In this document: in pieces, positions 52,010 to 61,596 of the stretch | Position numbering within the stretch: the first letter of the stretch is position 1 | Layout of the letters: every line of letters starts with the position of its first letter | Assembly: GCA_002425185.1 (NCBI GenBank) | Contig: DILT01000016.1 | Coordinates: 124,001-188,000 of the forward strand | Length of the DNA stretch: 64,000 nt | Reading direction: 5' to 3' | From: Flammeovirgaceae bacterium UBA5585 | Lineage (GTDB): Bacteria; Bacteroidota; Bacteroidia; Cytophagales; Cyclobacteriaceae | Position numbers and translations under genes: made by a program | The notes under the pieces: model-generated | What the model saw: the letters and a program-made list of their open reading frames with translations, nothing else | What the model was told of the DNA's origin: nothing | The model's database searches: none

Positions 52010-54052
52010 CTATTTAACAGAGTAGTTCATGCGGCTTACCCCAACTCCTTTTAACTCCAGCGAGCGCCATTTAGAAGGCAGCTTAGCCTTGGCTTGCTGT
52101 ATTCCCTGATCAGTAATCGATAAGCCGCCAAAACCAAAAATAACCGACTGTAGCATACCCCCAGCACCGGTTGCGAAATACGGGTTAGTGCCGCCTGCTG
52201 TTTCAGCCAATACACCAAAGGGAGGAACTTCATTCGCTTTATACGATTTGATAAATAATTCGTGGGCTTTGTCCATATTACCTAGTCTGGCATAGAGGGT
52301 AGCCAAAACAGAATTGCCCATGGCTGGTCCGTCTTTAGCCATTCGTGGTTCATAATATTTAAGATCCTTTTCAATTTGTTCACGTGAGGTTATTACATCC
52401 AACGGGAAAGCCAGGAGGTTAACATCGGCTTGTTTAATATCGACACCATTGTAGGTAGCATTTTCCTTTGTAGTGCCGTCAGCAAATTTCAGTATGGGAA
52501 TATTATTGGCCACCAGCATCCAATCGGGATCAGGCTTTATACCCAATAAAGTTGCGGCCTGTGTAGCATATTTCAATACGGTAATAGCCATACCATTGGT
52601 AAAGGCATTGTTGTCAATATTTTCTTCCCATTCGTTGGCTCCAATCACATTGTTGATTTCATACCTGCCAGGTCCCTTGCGCTCCACCCTGCTGGCCCAG
52701 AAATCGGCCACTTCCTTCAATACAGGATAGGCCCGTTCGGCCAAAAAATTCCGGTCTTTTGTCACCTGGTAGTACTTCCAAAAGGCCCAGCCGATACAAC
52801 CGGTAATATGGTGCTGGAAAGGGCCTGTAAGCGCCCATAAAGGCGTGTCTTCCGTTCCATCGGCTGAAGATTCCCAGGGAAACATAGCCCCTTTATAACC
52901 GTGTGAAAATGCGTTTTGGCGTGCTGCTTCCAATCGTTCAAAACGATATTCCAAAAGAGATCGGGCCATTTCTGGCTGCATAACCAACAAGGGTGGGTAC
53001 ATCCATAATTCCGTATCCCAGAAAACATGTCCATTGTACCCTAACCCACTTAATCCCATGGGCGACAAACTATACGCTGTACCCTCGCGTGCAAAAGAAT
53101 ATAAATGATACAAAGCAAACCGAATATCGCGCTGCGCCTGTTCATCACCTTCAATAATGATGTCACTCTTCCAAAGCTTTTCCCATTCCGCCTCATGCCG
53201 TGATAGTAAACGATCGGTGCCTTCCAGCATCGCATACACACTTAAACGTTCAGCTTCATTATGCGGATCTTTGTAGTGCGCGGTAGAAACAGCGGATGAA
53301 ACAATGCTGAACGAATACGTCTCACCCACTTTTAATTTTTTATGAAACTTGGCCAGGTGCATGTTGTAATCCCAATCCTCGTGAATCAACTGAGGTTCGC
53401 TGCCATGCGGCTCCGAAAAAATGAAACTGTTACTGGCCGCTACCGTATGTCTACCCGAAGGGCTTTTAGCAACGGATGTGAGTAATGGAATTTTTACGTG
53501 GGGCCGGTCGATTTCGCTGTAGTAATTGCGTACATCTGCAAGATGATCGGGCGCCTCAATAACACTCATGGGGGTAATGGATACATCCTTCTTTGCCGAG
53601 ATGGAAACAATGCTTAGCGCAGTATAGGGCAAATGTCGCAAAGCCATCATGGTGTGCCTGACGCTAACTTTATCACCTACATCAAAGGTAGTGACCAGTG
53701 CTGCATTTTTCATGTCCAGTGTCTGTTTGTAATTGCTTATTGTTTTGACACTGATCCGGTATCCATCCACATCCAGATTCATGTTCACATGATTAAACGA
53801 TTTGAGGATGTTGGATACGCGTCCACGCTGATAATTATCATACACACCGTTTAGCACTACATCTTGCACGCGCAATGGATTGGGTGATGATACAATACCA
53901 ATCATACCGTTGGCTACTGTTACACCATAGTAGTGTGATGGATTGATGTTCGTTGCTGCTACTTGCCAAACATTAAGTTGTGGTTGGCAGAACACTGGTA
54001 TAGAAGCAAGTGATATAACCAGAGTAAAATAAAGCCTGAAAAAAAATTTCAT
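52010..54052 (-). CDS. Secreted GH65-family glycosidase
   Basis: The 680 residues begin with a signal peptide (cleavage near FCQP at 21-24). They continue with an N-terminal beta-sandwich and the (alpha/alpha)6 barrel of GH65: GLGYNGHVFWDTELWMYPP and GANEWEENIDNNAFTN, the catalytic Glu region. Unlike trehalose and maltose phosphorylases it is exported and carries the hydrolase-like GANE motif, so it may split glucosyl disaccharides or glucosylated material outside the cell. It resembles the group containing the animal hydroxylysine-glucoside hydrolase (PGGHG/ATHL1). Gaps to neighbours are short (10 and 23 bp), indicating an operon. Confidence 0.88.
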   Translation of the reverse strand: MKFFFRLYFTLVISLASIPVFCQPQLNVWQVAATNINPSHYYGVTVANGMIGIVSSPNPLRVQDVVLNGVYDNYQRGRVSNILKSFNHVNMNLDVDGYRISVKTISNYKQTLDMKNAALVTTFDVGDKVSVRHTMMALRHLPYTALSIVSISAKKDVSITPMSVIEAPDHLADVRNYYSEIDRPHVKIPLLTSVAKSPSGRHTVAASNSFIFSEPHGSEPQLIHEDWDYNMHLAKFHKKLKVGETYSFSIVSSAVSTAHYKDPHNEAERLSVYAMLEGTDRLLSRHEAEWEKLWKSDIIIEGDEQAQRDIRFALYHLYSFAREGTAYSLSPMGLSGLGYNGHVFWDTELWMYPPLLVMQPEMARSLLEYRFERLEAARQNAFSHGYKGAMFPWESSADGTEDTPLWALTGPFQHHITGCIGWAFWKYYQVTKDRNFLAERAYPVLKEVADFWASRVERKGPGRYEINNVIGANEWEENIDNNAFTNGMAITVLKYATQAATLLGIKPDPDWMLVANNIPILKFADGTTKENATYNGVDIKQADVNLLAFPLDVITSREQIEKDLKYYEPRMAKDGPAMGNSVLATLYARLGNMDKAHELFIKSYKANEVPPFGVLAETAGGTNPYFATGAGGMLQSVIFGFGGLSITDQGIQQAKAKLPSKWRSLELKGVGVSRMNYSVK

Positions 54053-54062
54053 ATGATATTTG

Positions 54063-54965
54063 TTAGTTATTCGATTGACTCAATACCGGTAAATAGACAT
54101 CCGCTTTCCATTCACTTTCGTTTAAACCTAAATTTGGATTGTTATGAAAATACTCCAATGGGAATCCAGTTACATCATATCTATTTTTACTTGCGTAATT
54201 TATTAACTCATACCACGCCCTGTCTGAAGTTATGTAATTGCCGTAATATTCAGCCTTTAAAACTCTCCTTCCGCCTACATACGCGTAAAAGAAGGAGTCA
54301 TAAACCGGGAGTAAGTCCTGTCTTACAATTGGAAAACAAAAATCATACTTCAAAATACCCCTACTATGACTCCAGTCCTGAATGCGTATAACAGGAATCC
54401 CGGACGGGGTCAAATTATATTCAAGAATAAACGAAGTAAGAAGAGGAAAATCCCGCATCATTCCATAAGCTTTATCAATTTGGGTTGTCTCCATTGAACT
54501 GCATATGCAAAATGTTGAATCCAATGTAACTTCACCTACTATCTTAACCTTGGTTATCTTCAGATGAATTTTTAGTACATCATAAAATTCCTGAACTAAT
54601 TTTCCAATATCACGCTCAATAGGCTGATCTGTTATGGGAATCAATAACTTATTCAACAAAGTTTTACCTGACTCAGAAACCTGAACGTTTACATAGGTAG
54701 CTGAATCATTACTTGTCTTAAAATTCCATAAGAGGCTGTATTTTCTATTTTCTATGTCAACCGTTTGTAACAAAGTAAAAAATGAATCTACCTCTATAAT
54801 CCTTCCTGCATCTAATGATCTATTCCAGATTCTAATGGTCTCAATTAAATCTCCGGGCGATGTGTTTGACTTAAATTTTATTTCGTATTCAAACGGTTTG
54901 GCAAAAAAATAATACACTAAAAACAGTGTCAGTATACTTAATCCGCCTAAAGCAATTTGTTTCAT
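54063..54965 (-). CDS. Membrane-anchored SRPBCC/GyrI-like effector-binding protein
   Basis: The 300-residue protein has an N-terminal membrane anchor (IALGGLSILTLFLVYYFFAK, 3-22), a START/SRPBCC-like middle (about 26-150, beginning FKSNTSPGDLIETIRIWNRS) and a C-terminal GyrI-like effector-binding domain (about 160-300: GYGNYITSDRAWYEL-type segment, then GFPLEYFHNN and DVYLPV). It has no DNA-binding part, so it probably binds a small ligand at the membrane, not as a classical regulator. It is coupled to the preceding CRTAC1-like gene by a 4-bp overlap. Confidence 0.82.
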   Translation of the reverse strand: MKQIALGGLSILTLFLVYYFFAKPFEYEIKFKSNTSPGDLIETIRIWNRSLDAGRIIEVDSFFTLLQTVDIENRKYSLLWNFKTSNDSATYVNVQVSESGKTLLNKLLIPITDQPIERDIGKLVQEFYDVLKIHLKITKVKIVGEVTLDSTFCICSSMETTQIDKAYGMMRDFPLLTSFILEYNLTPSGIPVIRIQDWSHSRGILKYDFCFPIVRQDLLPVYDSFFYAYVGGRRVLKAEYYGNYITSDRAWYELINYASKNRYDVTGFPLEYFHNNPNLGLNESEWKADVYLPVLSQSNN

Positions 54966-57900
54966 TTTCCACTCAGAATTTTATAAACCTGACATTCGCC
55001 ACCATGAACTGTTACGATCAGGTATTTTTCATCTTGAAAAGATATTACATTGAAGTGACGTATAGATTGGTTAAAGAAATCAACACCAATTGCTTGTGAA
55101 TGAAGTATTTCTGACTCACTTTTAATAAGTGCTCCTCTGAAAGCTCCAAATCTGCTGTGAAAAGGCTGAACACCAAAATAGTTTCCACCAACCAAAACTT
55201 CCTCTTGTCCATCTGAATCAAAGTCATATTTGAGCAAGGAAAGGATCGGAGATAATTGAAGATTATCAGGAAACGGTTCAAAATTGAATTTACCACCAAT
55301 ATTTCTTAGAAATCCAGAAGCCAATTCATGAACCTCAAAGATTACCGACCTTTTTAACTGTTCTTTAGTCAAAATCTGTTCAATTGTTTTACCAGCAAAA
55401 GACTCGTAAGAGGTAAAACTCTTCCGAAGCATAGGAAGTTGGCTCGCCAACACATCCAACCCATCCAACGGAAAATATTTACCGCCACGAGCTGTTGTTA
55501 CAATCGTTTCAGTTCGTCCATTATTATCAAAATCCCCATAATACATTCTCATAGGATGAGACTTACTGGCCGTATACTTGGAATTCAGTCCCCAGTTACC
55601 TAAAACATAATCAGTATCACCGTCACCATCAATATCAAACGGAATTATCGATTGCCAAAGTCCATTCAGTTTCCCGGATATCACTTCATCACGCTCAAAC
55701 TTTCCATTATTATTTTTAAGAAAAATTGGCGAAGTCCACTCCCCCACAACAACTAAATCCATCTGGCCATCTTGGTTATAGTCAGTCCATACTGCATCTG
55801 TTACCATTCCAAGTGCTTCAAAAACCGAAGGTTGGTGTGGAGTAAACTGGCCATTGTTGTTTACCAGAAGATATGACTTTGGCATTGCGCCAAAATCATT
55901 TGAAACTGACCGACTTCCGACAAAAAGATCAAGGTCACCATCGTTATCAAAATCAAATGCTCGTAAACACGAAACATTCTCAAAGTAGCCGTCAATTTCC
56001 TTTAATAAAAAATTCCCATTCCCGGTGGCTTCATAGTAGCTGTCAAGAAGCGGTCGCGATTGATTGTAAAAATCTGCCCCACCGGTACCGATGTACAAAT
56101 CTGTTTTTCCATCCCGATTAAAATCGGCCATAATAGATACAACATCCTCTTTAACAGAATCCTTCAGAATATCCTTAACATTTAATTTGACAAAACCGGT
56201 TTCTGTTTGAATAAAAATCTTACCGGAGATATACTTTGATCCACCAAAATGAATGTCCATAAGGTCATCATTGTTTATATCACCCACAGCTGTAGCAGGG
56301 CCACGATCAGATAATTGATATGGCAAGAGTTTTAAACGATCGAAATCAGTATAACTATCTTCCTTATGTTCGAAATCAATTCCAATTTCTTTTAATTCAA
56401 CTTGTCTGAAAATTGGGCTTTCATTTTCACTTCTCCGAAATATATTTGACTCATCCTGCTCGGAATATCTTATTGTCAATGTTTGATTAAGGTTCACTAA
56501 GTTCAATTTTTGGCGTTTACCGTTAGGCCAGATCACGACAAGTGAATCGACAGTTGCATGGGTTCCGTAACCAAAATGAATAAAGGGTTCAGAAGAGGAC
56601 TGAAATCCACGTGCTGTGTAAAGTTCCTTCATTTGCATTACATCTTTGTGATAGGAATAAACACGTGACCCGATTGCATATAGATTTGGCTCTTTGTACT
56701 CCAATTTTATCTTTAGATAGTTTGCAGAAGCATTAGTTTGGTTGATATAAATACCAGGCTTACCATCAACATTGTTTACAATAATATCCAGATCGCCATC
56801 ATTATCAAGATCCGCCAAGGCCGTTGCTGCAGAACAGGTTCTTTCCTGTGGCAACCATTTTGCAGACTTGTTTTCAAACCGGAAACTACCCGAACCCTTA
56901 AAAATATAATTCTGGACATACCCGGAAGGCATCAAAGCCAAAGCCTCTTGATCGACCAGCTTTGTCGCTTCCATTTTACTTACTATTTGCTCACTTGAGA
57001 TAAATTTTATGTAATCCAAATCATTGGGTCGTTTGGGAATTCCGTTTGAAATAAATAAATCCTGATTTCCATCCTGATCAAAATCGGAAAAAATCGCACT
57101 CCAACTCCAATCCGTTGCAGCAACTCCGCTTAACAATGCACACTCAACAAACCGATTATTCCCTTGATTTATTTGTAACATGTTGCGCGGAAATTGGAAA
57201 TTGTATCCATACTCTTCCGTTCGCATGCGCAACGTATTGATACTTTCATCTCCATCGGACCTTTTCAATATAACTTCATCTTCAGCCAACATGTCTAGCG
57301 TGATTAAATCGGGGTAACCATCGTGATTAATATCACCTACATCACACCCCATCGAAAACTTACTGGTATGAGTGAAAACTTTATTACTCAATTCCTTAAA
57401 AGTTCCATCGCCATTATTCAGATATAAGTAATCATCTTCATGAAAATCGTTACCCACGTAGATATCAGGATAACCATCAAGATTAAAATCGGAAACAGCA
57501 ATGCCAAGTCCATAACCGGTTATACCACCAAAAATACCAGCCGATTCACTAACGTCTACAAATTTACCTGTATCGTTTCGCAATAGCTTATCTCCTGATG
57601 AATATGAGCGAACGTTTCGTAAACGTGCATGCCCAAAAGATTCAGGTGTATGAATGGCATGATTTAAAAGATAAATATCGAGATCCCCATCAAGGTCATA
57701 GTCCAGGAAAACGGCAGACGAACTATAAGAATCGAAATCCAAACCATATTCCGCTGAACGTTCAGTAAATGTGTTATCGCCATTGTTGATAAACAATTCA
57801 TTATGACCTTGTAAGTTTTTCAAACCAACAACAGCACAGACATAAATATCCAGTAATCCATCTCCATTTACATCTCCCATTATACTGCCTGTGTTCCATG

Positions 57901-58243
57901 AACTTTTTCCGCCAACTCCGGCTATGTCAGTTATATCTTCAAAGATCAGGTTTCCTTTGTTCAGATATAATCGATTCTGCACTTGATTTCCAGAAAAAAA
58001 TAAATCAGGAAGACCATCTCCATTAATGTCACCAATAGCCACCCCACCACCATTATAAAAATAGAGGTAATCAATTATATTAAAGTCTTCTGTGGGTGTT
58101 AGAGTGTTTTCAAAATCAATTCCTGCTTTAATGGGATCAAGCGCAACAAATAATTGCTTTTCATTATCACAAGAGGACAATAAGAATAAAACAACTGGTA
58201 ACCCTCTCCAGGCTGTTCGAATACTCATATCAGGATTATTCAT
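54962..58243 (-). CDS. CRTAC1-like VCBS/FG-GAP repeat lipoprotein, copy 1
   Basis: A lipoprotein signal (LPVVLFLLSSC) precedes about ten FG-GAP/VCBS blades with Ca-binding loops such as GDINGDGLPDLFFSGN, FDQDGNQDL and DFNRDGKTDL. A central ASPIC/UnbV domain near 530-590 includes RGFQSSSEPFIHFGYG and SLVVIWPNGKRQ. At 1093 aa these beta-propeller proteins are outer-surface, Ca-stabilised, and thought to bind glycans or other cells. Copy 1 is the last of three tandem paralogues. Start ATG 58243 overlaps the upstream gene by 4 bp; the alternative ATG five codons in (MSIRTAW) would still give the signal. Confidence 0.9.
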   Translation of the reverse strand: MNNPDMSIRTAWRGLPVVLFLLSSCDNEKQLFVALDPIKAGIDFENTLTPTEDFNIIDYLYFYNGGGVAIGDINGDGLPDLFFSGNQVQNRLYLNKGNLIFEDITDIAGVGGKSSWNTGSIMGDVNGDGLLDIYVCAVVGLKNLQGHNELFINNGDNTFTERSAEYGLDFDSYSSSAVFLDYDLDGDLDIYLLNHAIHTPESFGHARLRNVRSYSSGDKLLRNDTGKFVDVSESAGIFGGITGYGLGIAVSDFNLDGYPDIYVGNDFHEDDYLYLNNGDGTFKELSNKVFTHTSKFSMGCDVGDINHDGYPDLITLDMLAEDEVILKRSDGDESINTLRMRTEEYGYNFQFPRNMLQINQGNNRFVECALLSGVAATDWSWSAIFSDFDQDGNQDLFISNGIPKRPNDLDYIKFISSEQIVSKMEATKLVDQEALALMPSGYVQNYIFKGSGSFRFENKSAKWLPQERTCSAATALADLDNDGDLDIIVNNVDGKPGIYINQTNASANYLKIKLEYKEPNLYAIGSRVYSYHKDVMQMKELYTARGFQSSSEPFIHFGYGTHATVDSLVVIWPNGKRQKLNLVNLNQTLTIRYSEQDESNIFRRSENESPIFRQVELKEIGIDFEHKEDSYTDFDRLKLLPYQLSDRGPATAVGDINNDDLMDIHFGGSKYISGKIFIQTETGFVKLNVKDILKDSVKEDVVSIMADFNRDGKTDLYIGTGGADFYNQSRPLLDSYYEATGNGNFLLKEIDGYFENVSCLRAFDFDNDGDLDLFVGSRSVSNDFGAMPKSYLLVNNNGQFTPHQPSVFEALGMVTDAVWTDYNQDGQMDLVVVGEWTSPIFLKNNNGKFERDEVISGKLNGLWQSIIPFDIDGDGDTDYVLGNWGLNSKYTASKSHPMRMYYGDFDNNGRTETIVTTARGGKYFPLDGLDVLASQLPMLRKSFTSYESFAGKTIEQILTKEQLKRSVIFEVHELASGFLRNIGGKFNFEPFPDNLQLSPILSLLKYDFDSDGQEEVLVGGNYFGVQPFHSRFGAFRGALIKSESEILHSQAIGVDFFNQSIRHFNVISFQDEKYLIVTVHGGECQVYKILSGK

Positions 58244-61200
58244 TGTTTATATTGATAAACTCTTGGAACTCCATTGTTAATAGCAGCAATTAAATAGCGC
58301 TTACCACTTTTGTCCTTAAAAGTTTTAAGTTGTCGTATTTCATCGCGAATAAAAAATCCACTCTCCGCATAGGGCAACCATGTAAACTCAAGATTTCCCT
58401 TTCCTAATAATACATGACCATAACTTGCATCCTGACGCGAGAACTGAGGTTTAAACTCAAAATGATTACCACCCAATACTATATCCAGAATACCGTCTTT
58501 ATTAACATCCATACACGCAATATCACACACACAGGACCATTGTACCCGATCGGGAAGCGTTATTAATGAAAACTTACCACCGCCATCATTAATGGCTAGC
58601 ATAGTCTCTGAAATATTCACTTCCTTCACAACGGAATTCCTAATCGTACCAGGTTTAAACAGCTCATGGATTGTTCTCTTGGCATAATCAGATGCCTTTA
58701 AATTCTGCTTTTTGAGGGCTGGTAATTGGGCAGTCATTTCTTTACGCATATGAATCGGATAATCTCCACCATTATTATGGGTAGTGGTAATTTGCTCAAT
58801 AGTTCCGTTTTCATCAAAATCATTTATCCATAGCCTCACTGGGTTTTCACGAGTTCCAACATATGGGATATTCAAACCTGCATTGCCTAGAATAAGATCC
58901 TGATCACCATCACCATCGATGTCAAACGATTCCAGAGTTTTCCACCAACCCATTAGCGAATCAAGACTTGTATTCCACTTAGTTAACCGCCTTCCAGAAT
59001 TTAAGAATATTGAAGGCGCACCCCAATCAGATACAGATACCAGGTCCAATTTTCCGTCACCATCCATATCTATCCACCCGGCATCAGTAATCATTCCTGC
59101 ATCCTTTAACTCGTAGGCATACCTTTCCGTGCCATCAGTAAACGTTCCATTTCCATTGTTAATAAGTAACAAATGCTGGGGGTTCACTCCATAAATTCCC
59201 GGTACGCTCCGCGAACCAATGAACAGGTCAATATCCCCATCGCCATCAAAATCGTAAGGGGCAATTACGGACACATTGGCTTTTACATTGGGGAGATTAT
59301 GTTCGGATTTTACAAACTTTCCTCTTCCATTATTCAAATAAAGCCGGGCATAATAAAGGTTCTTATCCGAACCGATATTACCCCCTGACCCCACTATAAG
59401 ATCGAGATCACCATCCCCATCAACATCACAAAATGCCGCGGCCGTATCTTCAAATCCGGCATCACTCATAAAACATCCATTATTGCTTAATTGTAGGTTG
59501 CCATTGCCAGTGTGCAGGTAAATAGCACCTGCTTGTCCTCTTGCACCACCAATAAATACATCCTCAGCGCCATCTTTATTTATATCACCAATAGCGAGTG
59601 ATGGGCCTTCCTTTGAGAGGTGTTTGCTGATAAGTCCCTCCTGATCAAAATCATCAAAATGATCCTCAACATGACTCGCTAAAAAATCGGCATGTATCTC
59701 GTTGAATAGGGGTGAAATAGTAGTGTGTTTAGGCGATTTAAACTTTCGTTCTGTTGCTTCCTTCTGATTTAGGACTAATTTCTGGTTGACATGCACCTTA
59801 GTCATTAACGTTTGTTTTCCATCAGGCCAAAGCACACTAACTGAATCGACTGACTCATGTTGCCCCAAACCAAATGTCAGTATATAATCCATTGATGATT
59901 GAAAGCCACGCGATGGCATTTGTTCCTGAACAATTACTTCATTATTAACATATACCTTTATTGTCGTTCCGATTGCAAACGTATTACCCTCTCTTCCAAT
60001 CAACTTAAATTGCAAGTAATTGTTGTTAGTAACTTCGCTACTCTGGTTCTTAAAAATGAATGCTTCCATATTTACATTATTCACAACCAAATCAAGGTCC
60101 CCATCACCATCCAGATCGGCATAGGCGCAACCATTTGAAAAACTTGGAATGTCGAGCCCCCAATCGGCCGTAGCATTTTTAAAAGTAAAGTCCTTATTAT
60201 TCTGAAATGCATAGTTTGAAAGTGCAACAACAGGCATCTTATCAATAATTGAACTGATGTCCTTTTTTTCTCCGGTAAGAACCATATTCCGGATCACTTC
60301 ATCAGCCATAAAATCAACAAAATCTATGTCTGTTAAATCATGTATAATTCCATTGGTAACATATATATCCTTATAACCATCATTGTCCATATCAAACATC
60401 AACCCTGCCCAACTCCAATCAGTTTTCGCCACCCCACTGTAGTAAGCAATCTCTGAGAAAGAGTTATTTCCATTATTTACCTGAAGTGTATTTTGAATAT
60501 ACTGCTGATAAAAATCCCGACTTTGTTTTAATTTAAAGACATCGTAATTCTCAAACTCCATCACACTTTTTGTACGTACCTCATTATCGGGCATCATATC
60601 GGTAACAAAAATGTCGTATAAACCATCATTGTTTAGGTCAGCTATATCAACACCCATAGCTGAGAGACATAAATGCGATGTCCATTTTTTTATCTCTTCT
60701 TTAAATGTTCCGTCCTTTTGATTAATATACAAGTAATCGCGCTCATAAAAATCGTTGCTAACATAAATATCCGGATAGGTGTCACCATTTATATCGCATA
60801 CCAAAACACCCAATCCGAAACCAATCAAACTACCATAAATACCAGCCTGCTCACTTACATCCACAAATTTTCCGTTATCATTTCGGAGCAAAACATCACC
60901 CACTCCTCTAAATCTCTCAGGCACATTTTCCCAATCACTTGCTCGCTTTTCACGATCTGCAGCATAACCGAGGCTGCTTACAGGAATATTGCTATTATTC
61001 AATAAATAAACATCAAGATCTCCATCCTTATCATAGTCAAAGAAGGAGGCATGCGTTGAGAAACCACTTTTGGCTAGATTATATTCAGCAGCCCGTTCTG
61101 TGAAAGTTAAATCACCATTATTTATATAAAGATCATTATCGTGATTATTGCCTTCCATATTACCGGCATTGCTTACATAAATATCTAACAACCCGTCACC

Positions 61201-61596
61201 ATTTACATCTACCATGACAACACCGGTACTCCACGGTTTACTACCACCAACACCTGCTGTTTCTGTTATATCTTCAAACTTAAAATCTCCCTTGTTCAGG
61301 TAAAGACGATTCTGTTTCATATTGGCTGTAAAATAGATATCCGGAAGACCATCGTTATTAATATCTCCAATAGCTACCCCGCCACCATTGTAAAAGTTTC
61401 GATACTTAAAAATGTTAAAGTCCTCCTGATCTTCAATCTTATTGATAAAATCAATGCCCGTTTGGCTTGAGGATAGTCTAGTAAACAATGATTCTGAAAC
61501 TGGTCCCTCACCTTCATGTGCCGTCTGATTGCAAGCACAAACAAAACAGGAGACCAAAACAACAGCAAATACTTTAACTATTCTTGTTCGATACAT
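58240..61596 (-). CDS. CRTAC1-like VCBS/FG-GAP repeat lipoprotein, copy 2
   Basis: At 1118 residues this has the same plan as its neighbours: lipoprotein signal (VVLVSCFVCACNQ), FG-GAP blades (GDINNDGLPDIYFT, DVNGDGLLDIYVSN, DMDNDGYKDIYVT and others) and the ASPIC/UnbV domain (SRGFQSSMDYILTFGLG, VSVLWPDGKQ). The Ca-binding DxDxDG motifs are intact across the protein. Paralogues align blade for blade but differ in loops. It overlaps copy 3 by 19 bp and copy 1 by 4 bp, so the operon is tightly coupled. Confidence 0.92.
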   Translation of the reverse strand: MYRTRIVKVFAVVLVSCFVCACNQTAHEGEGPVSESLFTRLSSSQTGIDFINKIEDQEDFNIFKYRNFYNGGGVAIGDINNDGLPDIYFTANMKQNRLYLNKGDFKFEDITETAGVGGSKPWSTGVVMVDVNGDGLLDIYVSNAGNMEGNNHDNDLYINNGDLTFTERAAEYNLAKSGFSTHASFFDYDKDGDLDVYLLNNSNIPVSSLGYAADREKRASDWENVPERFRGVGDVLLRNDNGKFVDVSEQAGIYGSLIGFGLGVLVCDINGDTYPDIYVSNDFYERDYLYINQKDGTFKEEIKKWTSHLCLSAMGVDIADLNNDGLYDIFVTDMMPDNEVRTKSVMEFENYDVFKLKQSRDFYQQYIQNTLQVNNGNNSFSEIAYYSGVAKTDWSWAGLMFDMDNDGYKDIYVTNGIIHDLTDIDFVDFMADEVIRNMVLTGEKKDISSIIDKMPVVALSNYAFQNNKDFTFKNATADWGLDIPSFSNGCAYADLDGDGDLDLVVNNVNMEAFIFKNQSSEVTNNNYLQFKLIGREGNTFAIGTTIKVYVNNEVIVQEQMPSRGFQSSMDYILTFGLGQHESVDSVSVLWPDGKQTLMTKVHVNQKLVLNQKEATERKFKSPKHTTISPLFNEIHADFLASHVEDHFDDFDQEGLISKHLSKEGPSLAIGDINKDGAEDVFIGGARGQAGAIYLHTGNGNLQLSNNGCFMSDAGFEDTAAAFCDVDGDGDLDLIVGSGGNIGSDKNLYYARLYLNNGRGKFVKSEHNLPNVKANVSVIAPYDFDGDGDIDLFIGSRSVPGIYGVNPQHLLLINNGNGTFTDGTERYAYELKDAGMITDAGWIDMDGDGKLDLVSVSDWGAPSIFLNSGRRLTKWNTSLDSLMGWWKTLESFDIDGDGDQDLILGNAGLNIPYVGTRENPVRLWINDFDENGTIEQITTTHNNGGDYPIHMRKEMTAQLPALKKQNLKASDYAKRTIHELFKPGTIRNSVVKEVNISETMLAINDGGGKFSLITLPDRVQWSCVCDIACMDVNKDGILDIVLGGNHFEFKPQFSRQDASYGHVLLGKGNLEFTWLPYAESGFFIRDEIRQLKTFKDKSGKRYLIAAINNGVPRVYQYKQ

